A stretch of 64,000 nt of DNA from Enterobacter sp. JUb54 (GCF_014298075.1 NZ_CP060418.1:4216001-4280000), one strand, 5' to 3'; counted from the first letter of the stretch, positions 36,317 to 44,972 are shown. The notes: generated by a model from the sequence alone, not told the origin. Program-made: numbers and translations.

Positions 36317-36875
36317 CATCGCCTCCCGGGTAGCAGAAGCAGCTCGTCACGTGATCGTTGACCAGACCGCAGGCCTGCATGAAGGAGTAGCAGATTGTGG
36401 AGCCGACAAACTTAAAGCCGCGTTTTTTCAGCGCCTTTGAGAGCGCATCGGAAGCTGGGGTCGTGGTCGGGATTTCCGCCAGGGTGGCGGCATGGGAAAT
36501 TTGTGGCTGATTGTCGACGAAAGACCAGACAAAATCGTTGAAAGGCTCGCCACTTTGCTCCATTTCCAGGAAAGCGCGCGCGTTGCCAATAATAGCCTGA
36601 ATTTTCCCACGATGACGAATAATACCGGCATCCAGCACCAGCCGTTCAATATCGGCGTTGTCCATGGCTGCGACGCGAACGGGGTCGAAATGATGAAAGG
36701 CCTGGCGATAATTTTCGCGTTTTTTCAGGACCGTTATCCACGACAGCCCGGCCTGCTGGCCCTCAAGGCAGATCATTTCAAACAGTTTATGGGCATCTCT
36801 TTGCGCAACGCCCCACTCGGTATCATGATAATCGATATAAAGCGGGTCCTGGCTTACCCATCCGCAACGTTGCAT
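36294..36875 (-). CDS. tag: 3-Methyladenine DNA glycosylase I (Tag)
   Basis: A 193-residue protein matching E. coli Tag (187) with a slightly longer C-terminus ([13 protein letters not shown]). It removes 3-methyladenine from alkylated DNA in base excision repair. The zinc ligands of the E. coli enzyme are present: Cys4 (MQRC), His17 (YHDTEWG), His175 (NDHV) and Cys179. The catalytic glutamate lies in GQQAGLSW and its vicinity (CLEGQQAG). The ATG has GGGAGAG upstream. The gene overlaps yiaC by 23 bases. Confidence 0.95.
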   Translation of the reverse strand: MQRCGWVSQDPLYIDYHDTEWGVAQRDAHKLFEMICLEGQQAGLSWITVLKKRENYRQAFHHFDPVRVAAMDNADIERLVLDAGIIRHRGKIQAIIGNARAFLEMEQSGEPFNDFVWSFVDNQPQISHAATLAEIPTTTPASDALSKALKKRGFKFVGSTICYSFMQACGLVNDHVTSCFCYPGGDDDPQVGR

Positions 36876-36965
36876 GTCTCTCTCCCTTTAGCAATAAAAC
36901 TTACGCGTTCACCTTGACGGCTGAAAGATAAAGATAATAGTTAATACAGGGATACCACTCTCAAA

Positions 36966-37050
36966 TATACCCGCCATTATTCAGGTTGCATGTGCATTGG
37001 CAGCATTCGCTCGTCCAGTCACATTATTCCGGGTATTCACGGGAAGCCGA
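36966..37050 (-). repeat. Degenerate/partial ERIC element upstream of yhjY
   Basis: Reading the plus strand, TATACCCGCCATTATTCAGG (36966-36985), TTGCATGTGCATTGGCAGC, TCGCTCGTCCAGTCAC and GGTATTCACGGG follow the order and spacing of one half of the enterobacterial ERIC consensus (TATACCCGTCAT..., TGCGTTGGCTGC, CAGTCACTTA, GGATTCAC). The central stem is shortened and the far end has decayed, so the right boundary is approximate. Confidence 0.6.
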
Positions 37051-37104
37051 TCCCATAAAAACACAGCAATAATACTGGTTTGGCTCTTCTCTGGAGTCGC
37101 ATTA

Positions 37105-37749
37105 ATGATAATAAAGAAAAGCTATGGCATTCGGGGGCGCTTGCTTCCGGCGTGTGTGGCCGTCTGGGCCTCATTGGTTACTGGTGCGTATGCCTGGCAA
37201 CAGGAATATATCGCTAACGATACTAAAAGTAATACCTCTGAGCGCTATACGTGGGATAGCGATCACCAACCACGTTATGAAGATATTCTGGCTGAGCGGA
37301 TGAATGCCTCCGGCGATCTTCCCGGCATGGCATTGAATCAGGCCGTCGCACCGCCGGACAGCAGCCACGGGATGAGCGTGGGCTGGAATTTTGCCCTGGC
37401 CAACGGCGTGACCTCCGGGCCGGTGGCGAGCTTGCGTAGCGATGTGGTATCGACCCCGCCGGCGCGTCGGGCGACCGACAATCCATGGGTCAATACGCTC
37501 GGCTGGCGTATGGACTACCAGGAGCTGTGGGGCGTGCACCCGTGGGCGCAGGTGAGCTATAACCAACCGCTGTCGTCGGAACAGATTGGGCCAAACCGCG
37601 GGCAGGATGCCGCCTGGCGCGATGTGACCTTTGGGGCAGACATGTCGCTCAATTCACACCTTGCGGCATGGGCGGCATTATCCCAGGCGGAAAATCCGAC
37701 GACGGGCGCAAATTATCTCTACGTGATGGGTGTCAGCGCTAACTTTTAG
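37105..37749 (+). CDS. yhjY: YhjY, autotransporter beta-domain-like outer membrane protein
   Basis: A 214-residue protein like E. coli YhjY (about 230). After a short basic N-terminus comes a hydrophobic signal region (LLPACVAVWASLVTGAYAW) and a mature part with amphipathic beta strands ending in Phe (LYVMGVSANF), typical of an outer-membrane barrel. The match to YhjY is clear in GIRGRLLPACV and YTWDSDHQPRYEDILAERMN. At this length it cannot form a complete 12-strand barrel, and the function is unknown. The ATG at 37105 has GGAG 8 bases upstream; a longer open frame back to 36997 reads through the ERIC remnant. Confidence 0.8.
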   Translation: MIIKKSYGIRGRLLPACVAVWASLVTGAYAWQQEYIANDTKSNTSERYTWDSDHQPRYEDILAERMNASGDLPGMALNQAVAPPDSSHGMSVGWNFALANGVTSGPVASLRSDVVSTPPARRATDNPWVNTLGWRMDYQELWGVHPWAQVSYNQPLSSEQIGPNRGQDAAWRDVTFGADMSLNSHLAAWAALSQAENPTTGANYLYVMGVSANF

Positions 37750-37889
37750 CGTTTTTGTAGCATCCTGGAAACGTAGTTGTTACCTAAAAAATACAGTAAT
37801 GGCGCAGGGTTGTAAGATAGTAAACACTAACATATTGCCGATGTTTTCATGCGCCATCGCTTTTCCAATGTCATTCATTCCTGCCTGCA

Positions 37890-37920
37890 TGCATTTCATT
37901 CCATGCTGATGGCATTTCAT
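37890..37920 (+). promoter_or_regulatory. YpdB-type direct repeat upstream of yhjX
   Basis: TGCATTTCAT (37890-37899), 11 bases, then GGCATTTCAT (37911-37920). This is the arrangement described for E. coli, where the response regulator YpdB binds two GGCATTTCAT repeats separated by 11 bp in the yhjX promoter; only the first base of the first copy differs. It ends 69 bases before the yhjX start. Induction of yhjX by extracellular pyruvate through YpdA/YpdB is therefore likely conserved. Confidence 0.85.
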
Positions 37921-37989
37921 GCCTTTTTTAACCTGGCGGTCAGGGGACTTCGCTATTGTGGCGGCAGTTAATTCTTCAGGATATCTGCT

Positions 37990-39192
37990 ATGAACGCTGC
38001 AAACAGTCAATATACCCGCTGGCTTACGCTAGCCGGCACGATCGTTACACAATTCGCGCTGGGATCGGTTTATACATGGAGTTTGTTCAACAGTTCCCTT
38101 TCCGCAAAACTGGATGAACCGGTCAGCCAGGTGGCTTTCTCCTTCGGTCTGTTAAGTCTCGGTCTGGCGCTATCCTCTTCCGTTGCCGGTAAATTACAGG
38201 AACGTTTTGGCGTCAAACGCGTCACGATGGCGTCCGGGATTTTGCTGGGCCTCGGCTTTTTCCTCACCGCCCACTCCAACAGCCTGTTAATGCTGTGGCT
38301 GAGCGCGGGTCTGCTGGTGGGTCTGGCGGACGGCGCGGGCTACCTGCTGACGCTCTCCAACTGCGTGAAATGGTTCCCGGAACGTAAGGGGCTGATTTCT
38401 GCCTTCTCCATTGGTTCTTACGGTCTCGGCAGCCTTGGCTTTAAGTTTATTGATACCCATCTGCTGGCTACCGTCGGGCTGGAGAAAACCTTCATTATCT
38501 GGGGTGCCATCGTCCTGGTGATGATTGTCTTCGGTGCGACATTAATGAAAGATGCGCCAGAACATACCGCGACTTCCCACAACGGCGTGGTGGAAAATGA
38601 CTTCACGCTGGCTGAGTCGATGCGTAAACCGCAGTACTGGATGTTAGCTGTGATGTTCCTGACCGCCTGCATGAGTGGTCTGTATGTGATTGGCGTGGCG
38701 AAAGATATCGCTCAGGGGATGGTACATCTGGATGTCGCAACGGCGGCGAATGCGGTCACCGTTATCTCTATCGCTAACCTGAGCGGACGTCTGGTGCTGG
38801 GCATCCTGTCGGATAAAATCTCCCGCATCCGCGTGATTACGATTGGTCAGGTGGTATCCCTGATTGGGATGGCGGCGCTGCTGTTCGCTCCGTTGAACGC
38901 GATGACCTTCTTTGCCGCTATCGCCTGTGTGGCCTTCAACTTCGGCGGCACCATTACCGTGTTCCCATCGTTGATTAGCGAATTCTTCGGTCTGAACAAC
39001 CTGGCGAAAAACTACGGTGTGATTTACCTCGGCTTCGGTATCGGCAGTATCTGCGGGTCGCTGATTGCCTCGCTGTTCGGCGGGTTCTATGTCACCTTCT
39101 GCGTTATATTCGCGCTACTGATTATTTCGCTGGCGCTGTCCACCACCATTCGCCAACCGAAAGGCGAGGTTTATAGCGAAGCGCACGCCTGA
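37990..39192 (+). CDS. yhjX: MFS transporter YhjX (pyruvate-induced)
   Basis: A 400-residue permease with twelve helices matching E. coli YhjX (402), of the oxalate/formate antiporter family. Conserved stretches are TQFALGSVYTWSLFNSSL, ADGAGYLLTLSNCVKWFPERKG and FNFGGTITVFPSLISEFFG. In E. coli it is the only strong target of YpdA/YpdB and is induced by pyruvate; a transport role for pyruvate or a related acid is inferred from that. GGATATCTGCT precedes the ATG. The YpdB repeat lies just upstream. Confidence 0.93.
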   Translation: MNAANSQYTRWLTLAGTIVTQFALGSVYTWSLFNSSLSAKLDEPVSQVAFSFGLLSLGLALSSSVAGKLQERFGVKRVTMASGILLGLGFFLTAHSNSLLMLWLSAGLLVGLADGAGYLLTLSNCVKWFPERKGLISAFSIGSYGLGSLGFKFIDTHLLATVGLEKTFIIWGAIVLVMIVFGATLMKDAPEHTATSHNGVVENDFTLAESMRKPQYWMLAVMFLTACMSGLYVIGVAKDIAQGMVHLDVATAANAVTVISIANLSGRLVLGILSDKISRIRVITIGQVVSLIGMAALLFAPLNAMTFFAAIACVAFNFGGTITVFPSLISEFFGLNNLAKNYGVIYLGFGIGSICGSLIASLFGGFYVTFCVIFALLIISLALSTTIRQPKGEVYSEAHA

Positions 39193-39244
39193 AGGCACGG
39201 CCATCCCGGCTTGAAGCGCTAGCCTCCTAAGCAAATTGTGCCAG

Positions 39245-39277
39245 TCCAACCAAATGTTTTGTAAATGTTTGGTTGGA
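39245..39277 (+). terminator. Inverted repeat after yhjX
   Basis: TCCAACCAAA (39245-39254) and TTTGGTTGGA (39268-39277) pair over 10 bp around a 13-base loop, about 53 bases after the yhjX stop. There is no T-tract, so it may terminate weakly, protect the yhjX mRNA end, or be a protein site for eptB. Confidence 0.45.
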
Positions 39278-39291
39278 TCACATTCCCTCCC

Positions 39292-39318
39292 GGTACTTTT
39301 TCCTCTCTCTGTGGTCTA
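39292..39318 (+). promoter_or_regulatory. Possible sigma-E promoter of eptB
   Basis: GGTACTTTT (from 39292) resembles the sigma-E -35 GGAACTT, and GTCTA (39314-39318), 15 bases on, resembles its -10. eptB is known to be under sigma-E control in E. coli. The -35 has one important mismatch, so the call is tentative. Confidence 0.4.
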
Positions 39319-39343
39319 CTTAGCGCGCTTTAAAGAGGTTTCT

Positions 39344-39470
39344 TATACTCTCCGTCCTTCAAATGACCTTATTGTTGACTGCGCTCGCATGTTTCAGTCA
39401 CTGACTTAAGTCAGTTCCGGAGGATTCGCGAGCCCGTCGCCGCAAGGCATCTCGAATGGGTTTGAGTAGT
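39344..39470 (-). repeat. ERIC element (127 bp) upstream of eptB
   Basis: From TATACTCTCCGTCCTTCAAA (39344-39363) through GACTGCGCTCGCATG, AGTCACTGACTTAAGTCAGT, GGATTCGCGAGCCCG, CCGCAAGGC and CTCGAA (39451-39456), the order of blocks follows the enterobacterial ERIC consensus on the opposite strand. The centre forms a strong stem (CTGACTTAAGTCAG). The length, about 127 bp, is that of a complete ERIC. It would be transcribed as a large hairpin within the eptB leader. Confidence 0.78.
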
Positions 39471-39557
39471 TAAACAACCTGAACGCACCCCATTAACCTG
39501 CCCACTTATATTGCGTAAGCAAGGCGGTTTTATCTCTTCTTTTTCCAGGTTTCATGC

Positions 39558-41249
39558 ATGAAATATATTAGAACGATGACACAGCAGAAGCTCAGTTTTT
39601 GGCTGGCGCTGTACATCGGCTGGTTTATGAACGTCGCTGTGCTTTACCGTCGGCTTGATGGTTATGCGCAGGAGTTTACCCTCTGGAAAGGGCTTTCCGG
39701 GATTGTGGAATTGGTTGCAACCGTACTGGTGACGTTTTTCCTGCTGCGTCTGCTGTCGCTGCTGGGCAGACGTGTCTGGCGAATATTAGCCACACTGGTC
39801 GTGATTTTCTCTGCCGCCGCCAGCTATTACATGACCTTCCTGAACGTGGTCATTGGTTACGGCATTATTGCGTCGGTCATGACGACAGATATCGACCTTT
39901 CTCAGGAAGTGGTGGGCTGGTATCTGATTCTATGGATGGTGCTGGTCAGCGCGCCTCCGCTCCTGCTGATCTGGAATAACCGCTGTCGCCATACGCTGCT
40001 GCGGCAAATTCGCACGCCGGGCCAGCGGCTGAAAAATATTACTATCGTGGTGCTGGCCGGGTTAATGGTCTGGGGCCCGATTCGCCTGCTGGAAGTGCGG
40101 CAGAAGAACGTTGAGCGCAGTTCCGAGGTTGATATGCCAAGCTACGGCGGGGTCATTGCCAACTCGTATCTGCCGTCGAACTGGCTTTCTGCACTGGGGC
40201 TGTATGCCTGGGCGCAGGTGGATGAATCCTCCGACAACAAGTCGTTAATCAATCCGGCAAAAAAATTCACCTATGTGGCCCCAGAAGGGCTGGATGATAC
40301 CTACGTGGTGTTCATTATCGGCGAGACGACCCGCTGGGATCATATGGGGATTTTAGGCTACAACCGGGATACCACCCCGAAGCTGGCGCAGGAGAAAAAC
40401 CTGGTCGCCTTCCGCGGTTATTCCTGTGATACGGCCACCAAACTCTCTCTGCGCTGCATGTTCGTACGGGAAGGCGGGGCGGATGATAACCCACAGCGGA
40501 CGCTGAAAGAGCAAAACGTGTTCTCGGTTCTGCATCAGATGGGCTTTAGCGGCGATCTGTACGCGATGCAGAGCGAGATGTGGTTCTACAGTAATACCAT
40601 GGTGAACAATATTGCCTATCGCGAGCAGATTGGCGCCGAGCCGCGTAACCGTGGCAAGAGCGTGGATGACATGCTGCTGGTGGATGAGGTTCAGCGCTCG
40701 CTGGCGAAGAATACCCGTGGTAAGCATCTGATTATTCTGCACACGAAAGGGTCGCACTTTAACTACACCCAGCGTTATCCGCGCAGTTTTGCCAAATGGC
40801 AGCCGGAGTGCGTGGGCGTGGATAACAAGTGCTCCAAGGCCGAGCTGATTAACTCGTACGATAATACCGTGACCTATGTCGATCACTTTATCGTGAGCGT
40901 GCTGGATCAGCTGCGGGATAAGAAGGCGATTGTGTTCTATGCCGCCGATCACGGTGAGTCGATCAACGAGCGCGAGCACCTGCACGGTACGCCGCGTAAG
41001 ATGGCGCCGCCGGAGCAGTTCCGCGTGCCGATGATGGTATGGATGTCGGATAAGTATCTGGAATCACCTGACCATGCAGCCTCTTTCGCCCACCTGAAAG
41101 AGCAGGCGGCGATGAAGGTACCGCGTCGTCATGTGGAGCTGTATGACACTATTATGGGATGCCTTGGTTATACTTCGCCGGACGGCGGGATTAACCAGCA
41201 TAACAACTGGTGCCACGTTCCTGATGCCTCTGCGGCGCCGAAGAAATAG
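39558..41249 (+). CDS. eptB: Phosphoethanolamine transferase EptB
   Basis: A 563-residue inner-membrane enzyme matching E. coli EptB (YhjW). Five hydrophobic helices (to about residue 190) precede a periplasmic sulfatase-like domain. The metal site is built from GETTRWDHMG and AADHGESINE, and the nucleophile threonine is in SCDTATKLSLRC. It transfers phosphoethanolamine from phosphatidylethanolamine to the outer Kdo of lipopolysaccharide. In E. coli it is controlled by sigma-E, calcium and the MgrR sRNA. The codon before the chosen start gives MKYIRTMTQQ; an internal ATG 18 bases on is an alternative. Confidence 0.93.
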   Translation: MKYIRTMTQQKLSFWLALYIGWFMNVAVLYRRLDGYAQEFTLWKGLSGIVELVATVLVTFFLLRLLSLLGRRVWRILATLVVIFSAAASYYMTFLNVVIGYGIIASVMTTDIDLSQEVVGWYLILWMVLVSAPPLLLIWNNRCRHTLLRQIRTPGQRLKNITIVVLAGLMVWGPIRLLEVRQKNVERSSEVDMPSYGGVIANSYLPSNWLSALGLYAWAQVDESSDNKSLINPAKKFTYVAPEGLDDTYVVFIIGETTRWDHMGILGYNRDTTPKLAQEKNLVAFRGYSCDTATKLSLRCMFVREGGADDNPQRTLKEQNVFSVLHQMGFSGDLYAMQSEMWFYSNTMVNNIAYREQIGAEPRNRGKSVDDMLLVDEVQRSLAKNTRGKHLIILHTKGSHFNYTQRYPRSFAKWQPECVGVDNKCSKAELINSYDNTVTYVDHFIVSVLDQLRDKKAIVFYAADHGESINEREHLHGTPRKMAPPEQFRVPMMVWMSDKYLESPDHAASFAHLKEQAAMKVPRRHVELYDTIMGCLGYTSPDGGINQHNNWCHVPDASAAPKK

Positions 41250-41339
41250 CCGGGTGGCGAGTTTCTCGCCGCTTGAGTGATTTTTTCATAATAAGCCATT
41301 GACGGGTGTGTATCTCAGCAGTAAGATGCGCCCCGCATT
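41250..41339 (+). promoter_or_regulatory. proK promoter region
   Basis: TTGACG (-35, 41299-41304), 17 bases, TAAGAT (-10, 41322-41327), followed by the GC-rich discriminator GCGCCCC typical of stable-RNA promoters under stringent control. The expected start, near 41334, gives a 5' leader of only about 6 bases before the tRNA. Confidence 0.75.
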
Positions 41340-41416
<77 letters not shown>

Positions 41417-41423
41417 AATTTAA

Positions 41424-41450
41424 AAGCCTGCTCAACGAGCGGGCTTTTTT
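41424..41450 (+). terminator. Rho-independent terminator after proK
   Basis: AAGCCTGCTC, AAC loop, GAGCGGGCTT then TTTT: a 10-bp stem with one G-T pair, starting 7 bases after the tRNA. Confidence 0.88.
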
Positions 41451-42228
41451 GCATCTGTAGCCTGACACCAGCATCTGGCTTCAGCGCGCTCCCGGTAGCC
41501 CGGCCGAGCAGCGCGACGCCGGGACTGCCTCACAGCCCGTTAACCAAAGTTACCAAAAAACCATTAATCCCCGTTTTCAAGCGCCTGTTAACCATTTTGT
41601 GACATCTTCCATTGTATTTTTTTATCTCTGGTTAGTTCTTATTTCGCGAAGCTTATGGATAACTTCAGCATTTTCCGCTGTGCGTTTTAACGTTCGCGCT
41701 ATTAATCGCTCACATATTGGCCACATCGCAATAAATTTTCACCATTTACCAGAATTGCTTATCACTAGATGTTGCAAGGTATTAAGACGGTTGTGCTGCC
41801 AAATTGCCGGTAGCATAAATTTCTCTGCTGAAAATGCCGGCATGAAGTTTTTTTAATCTTTGCCTGCGGATTCTCACCCCGGATGTAAAACCAGGTTGGC
41901 TGTATTGACGTTTACGCATTCTGTTGACAGATTGTAGGGCATGAGGGGCATTTCATGGAGAATCCGCACTGCAACTCAGTCGTTTTTGTGAAAGGAATCC
42001 CCATCTCTCTCTACGCCTTCGGGCACCACCGACCGGACCGGGTATATTCTAAATAGTTCGAGCTGCGGGAACGCGGCAAGCTTGAGAATCTCCAGACGCA
42101 CAGATAATGATGTGATTGAGGTTAGCAAGCGTAGCCAACGCATTCGTAGCCCGAAATATGACGAATAAAAATAAATAAAGGCCTGGCGGATATATGCAAA
42201 ACAACATCATCACATTTGGAGCAGAAGA
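41451..42228 (+). promoter_or_regulatory. Upstream and leader region of dppA
   Basis: Nearly 780 bp without a credible gene. 41451-41930 is mixed and partly AT-rich, and an 85-codon open frame at 41599-41856 has neither ribosome-binding site nor recognisable product. A -10 TATATT at 42043-42048 predicts a dppA start near 42055 and a leader of about 174 bases, close to the roughly 165 bases known in E. coli. An ERIC element fills 42041-42167. The last 40 bases (GCAAAACAACATCATCACA, then GGAG) are the CA-rich segment that the GcvB sRNA pairs with in E. coli to repress dppA. Confidence 0.6.
42041..42167 (+). repeat. ERIC element in the dppA leader
   Basis: TTCGAGCTGCGGGAACGCGG, then GCGGCAAG (42073-42080), GAATCTCCAG (42086-42095), GTGATTGAGGTTAGC, AGCCAACGCA (42133-42142) and GAAATATGACG follow the ERIC consensus block by block, over about 127 bp. 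The opening GGTATATTC supplies the apparent dppA -10 sequence, so the repeat may have shaped this promoter. The central stem is less perfect than in the copy upstream of eptB. Confidence 0.72.
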
Positions 42229-43836
42229 ATGAGTATTTCCTTGAAAAAGTCAGGGATGCTGAAGCTTGGTCTGAGCCTGGTCGCCCTGACTGTTGCCGCA
42301 AGCGTTCAGGCGAAAACCCTGGTTTATTGTTCTGAAGGTTCGCCGGAAGGATTTAACCCACAGCTTTTCACCTCTGGTACCACCTATGACGCCAGCTCGG
42401 TGCCAATCTACAACCGCCTGGTCGAATTCAAAACCGGTACCACCGAAGTTATTCCTGGCCTGGCCGAAAAGTGGGAAGTCAGCGCTGACGGAAAAACCTA
42501 TACCTTCCACCTGCGTCAGGGCGTGAAGTGGCAGGACAACAAAGACTTTAAACCGACCCGTGACCTGAACGCCGATGACATCGTGTTCTCGTTCGATCGC
42601 CAGAAAAATGCCCAAAACCCGTACCATAAAGTATCTGGCGGTAGCTACGAATACTTCGAAGGCATGGGCCTGCCGGACCTGATTAGCGAAGTGAAGAAGG
42701 TGGATGATAAGACCGTCCAGTTCGTTCTGACTCGCCCGGAAGCTCCGTTCCTCGCAGACCTGGCGATGGACTTCGCCTCTATTCTGTCCAAAGAATATGC
42801 TGACAACATGCTGAAAGCCGGCACGCCGGAAAAAGTGGATCTGAACCCAATCGGTACCGGTCCGTTCCAACTGCTGCAGTACCAGAAAGACTCCCGTATT
42901 CTCTATAAAGCCTTCCCGGGCTACTGGGGCACCAAGCCGCAGATCGATCGTCTGGTCTTCTCTATCACGCCTGATGCTTCCGTGCGCTACGCCAAACTGC
43001 AGAAAAATGAGTGCCAGGTGATGCCGTACCCGAACCCGGCCGACATTGCGCGCATGAAGGAAGATAAGAGCATTAACCTGATGGAGCAGCCGGGCCTGAA
43101 CGTCGGTTACCTGTCGTTCAACACCGAGAAAAAACCGCTGGATAACGTGAAGATCCGCCAGGCGCTGACCTACGCGGTGAACAAAGAAGCGATTATCAAA
43201 GCCGTTTATCAGGGTGCCGGTCAGTCCGCGAAAAACCTGATTCCGCCGACCATGTGGGGCTATAACGACGACGTTAAAGACTACACATACGATCCGGAAA
43301 AAGCGAAAGCGCTGCTGAAAGAAGCCGGAATGGAAAAAGGGTTCTCGATCGACCTGTGGGCTATGCCGGTACAGCGTCCGTATAACCCGAACGCACGCCG
43401 TATGGCTGAGATGATCCAGGCCGACTGGGCCAAAGTTGGCGTCCAGGCGAAGATCGTGACCTACGAGTGGGGCGAATACCTCAAGCGTGCGAAAGCCGGT
43501 GAACACCAGACCGTCATGATGGGCTGGACCGGTGATAACGGGGATCCGGATAACTTCTTCGCGACCCTGTTCAGCTGCGCGGCGGCAAAAGATGGCTCTA
43601 ACTACTCTCGCTGGTGCTACAAGCCGTTTGAAGATCTGATTCAGCCGGCACGTGCTACCGACGACCACAACAAGCGTATCGAGCTGTACAAACAGGCGCA
43701 GGTAGTGATGCATGACCAGGCTCCGGCTCTGATCATCGCGCACTCCACTGTGTATGAGCCGGTGCGTAAAGAAGTCAAAGGCTACGTGGTCGATCCATTA
43801 GGTAAACACCACTTCGATAACGTCTCTATCGAATAA
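42229..43836 (+). CDS. dppA: Dipeptide-binding periplasmic protein DppA
   Basis: A 535-residue extracytoplasmic binding protein, the same length as E. coli DppA. The signal peptide (to about residue 28, ending SVQA) is followed by KTLVYCSEGSPEGFNPQLF, RLVEFKTGTTEVIPGLAEKW and the family 5 signature region. It binds dipeptides, and in E. coli also haem and delta-aminolevulinate, and delivers them to DppBCDF. GGAG lies 7 bases before the ATG. GcvB pairing in the leader is expected. A hairpin separates it from dppB. Confidence 0.97.
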   Translation: MSISLKKSGMLKLGLSLVALTVAASVQAKTLVYCSEGSPEGFNPQLFTSGTTYDASSVPIYNRLVEFKTGTTEVIPGLAEKWEVSADGKTYTFHLRQGVKWQDNKDFKPTRDLNADDIVFSFDRQKNAQNPYHKVSGGSYEYFEGMGLPDLISEVKKVDDKTVQFVLTRPEAPFLADLAMDFASILSKEYADNMLKAGTPEKVDLNPIGTGPFQLLQYQKDSRILYKAFPGYWGTKPQIDRLVFSITPDASVRYAKLQKNECQVMPYPNPADIARMKEDKSINLMEQPGLNVGYLSFNTEKKPLDNVKIRQALTYAVNKEAIIKAVYQGAGQSAKNLIPPTMWGYNDDVKDYTYDPEKAKALLKEAGMEKGFSIDLWAMPVQRPYNPNARRMAEMIQADWAKVGVQAKIVTYEWGEYLKRAKAGEHQTVMMGWTGDNGDPDNFFATLFSCAAAKDGSNYSRWCYKPFEDLIQPARATDDHNKRIELYKQAQVVMHDQAPALIIAHSTVYEPVRKEVKGYVVDPLGKHHFDNVSIE

Positions 43837-43850
43837 TAACAGCGTGTTTC

Positions 43851-43875
43851 CCCTCTCCCCGCCTTGGGGAGAGGG
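43851..43875 (+). repeat. Hairpin between dppA and dppB
   Basis: CCCTCTCCCC (43851-43860) and GGGGAGAGGG (43866-43875) form a 10-bp perfect stem with a 5-base loop, 14 bases after the dppA stop. There is no T-tract, so its likely role is to protect the dppA 3' end and give more DppA than the membrane subunits. Confidence 0.65.
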
Positions 43876-43943
43876 AACTGACATTTGTGAGCAATACAGA
43901 CGCCCCGTCACCAGGCGGGTCGTCACTAGAGAGAATCCGGGTT

Positions 43944-44963
43944 ATGTTGCAGTTCATTCTCCGACGTTTGGGACTTGTCATCCCGACATTTATCGGTATT
44001 ACCCTTCTCACCTTTGCTTTCGTCCATATGATCCCCGGTGACCCGGTGATGATTATGGCGGGCGAACGTGGTATTTCCCCTGAACGTCATGCTCAGCTGC
44101 TGGCTGAAATGGGCCTTGATAAGCCGATGTGGCAGCAGTATGTCCACTATATCTGGGGCGTCCTGCATGGCGATTTAGGCATTTCGCTGAAAAGCCGTAT
44201 TCCCGTGTGGCAGGAGTTCGTGCCGCGCTTTAAAGCGACGATGGAACTGGGCGTCTGTGCGATGATTTTCGCCGTCGCCGTCGGTATCCCGGTAGGGGTG
44301 CTGGCTGCGGTAAAACGCGGTTCTATCTTCGATCACACCTCCGTGGGCCTCGCGCTGACCGGCTATTCCATGCCTATCTTCTGGTGGGGCATGATGCTGA
44401 TTATGCTGGTCTCGGTGCAGCTGAACCTGACGCCGGTTTCCGGGCGAATCAGCGACACGGTATTCCTCGACGATACGCTGCCACTCACCGGCTTTATGCT
44501 GATCGACACCGCTATCTGGGGTGAACCCGGCGACTTTATCGACGCGGTGATGCACATGATCCTGCCTGCCGTAGTGCTGGGCACTATCCCGCTGGCGGTG
44601 ATCGTCCGTATGACGCGCTCGTCGATGCTGGAAGTGCTGGGCGAGGATTACATTCGTACCGCGCGCGCTAAGGGTCTGACCCGCATGCGCGTAATTGTGG
44701 TCCATGCGCTGCGCAACGCCATGCTGCCGGTAGTGACGGTGATCGGTTTACAGGTGGGGACGCTGCTGGCGGGCGCCATCCTGACCGAGACTATCTTCTC
44801 CTGGCCGGGCTTAGGGCGCTGGCTGATCGATGCGCTGCAACGCCGTGATTACCCGGTGGTGCAGAGTGGGGTACTGCTGGTCGCGACGATGATTATCCTC
44901 GTCAATTTGCTGGTCGACCTGCTGTACGGCGTGGTGAACCCGCGTATTCGGCATAAGAAGTAA
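43944..44963 (+). CDS. dppB: Dipeptide ABC transporter permease DppB
   Basis: A 339-residue permease, exactly the E. coli length, with six hydrophobic helices. It starts MLQFILRRLGLVIPTFIGIT and carries the EAA motif region (EVLGEDYIRTARAKGLTRMR). With DppC it forms the dipeptide channel in the inner membrane. The ATG at 43944 is chosen by homology; an upstream in-frame start at 43887 would add 19 unrelated residues read from the end of the intergenic hairpin region. Confidence 0.96.
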   Translation: MLQFILRRLGLVIPTFIGITLLTFAFVHMIPGDPVMIMAGERGISPERHAQLLAEMGLDKPMWQQYVHYIWGVLHGDLGISLKSRIPVWQEFVPRFKATMELGVCAMIFAVAVGIPVGVLAAVKRGSIFDHTSVGLALTGYSMPIFWWGMMLIMLVSVQLNLTPVSGRISDTVFLDDTLPLTGFMLIDTAIWGEPGDFIDAVMHMILPAVVLGTIPLAVIVRMTRSSMLEVLGEDYIRTARAKGLTRMRVIVVHALRNAMLPVVTVIGLQVGTLLAGAILTETIFSWPGLGRWLIDALQRRDYPVVQSGVLLVATMIILVNLLVDLLYGVVNPRIRHKK

Positions 44964-44972
44964 GGGGCCATC

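Larger units (their letters stand above)
39193..39557. promoter_or_regulatory. yhjX-eptB intergenic region
   Basis: This 365-bp gap holds, in order: a 10-bp perfect inverted repeat (39245-39277), a possible sigma-E promoter (39292-39318), a full-length ERIC element (39344-39470), and about 85 bp of further leader before eptB. If the promoter is right, the eptB transcript has a leader of about 230 bases that contains the whole ERIC hairpin. Confidence 0.5.

Noticed and set aside
41599-41856. 85-codon open frame upstream of dppA
   Set aside because: No Shine-Dalgarno sequence, no family resemblance, and its composition is like the surrounding noncoding DNA.
41947-41956. GGCATTTCAT, a single YpdB-type half-site upstream of dppA
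   Set aside because: YpdB sites need two copies at 11-bp spacing; no second copy is nearby, so it is probably chance.
42250-43743. 497-codon open frame opposite dppA
   Set aside because: It is an antisense artefact of a highly expressed, codon-biased gene and its product is not protein-like.
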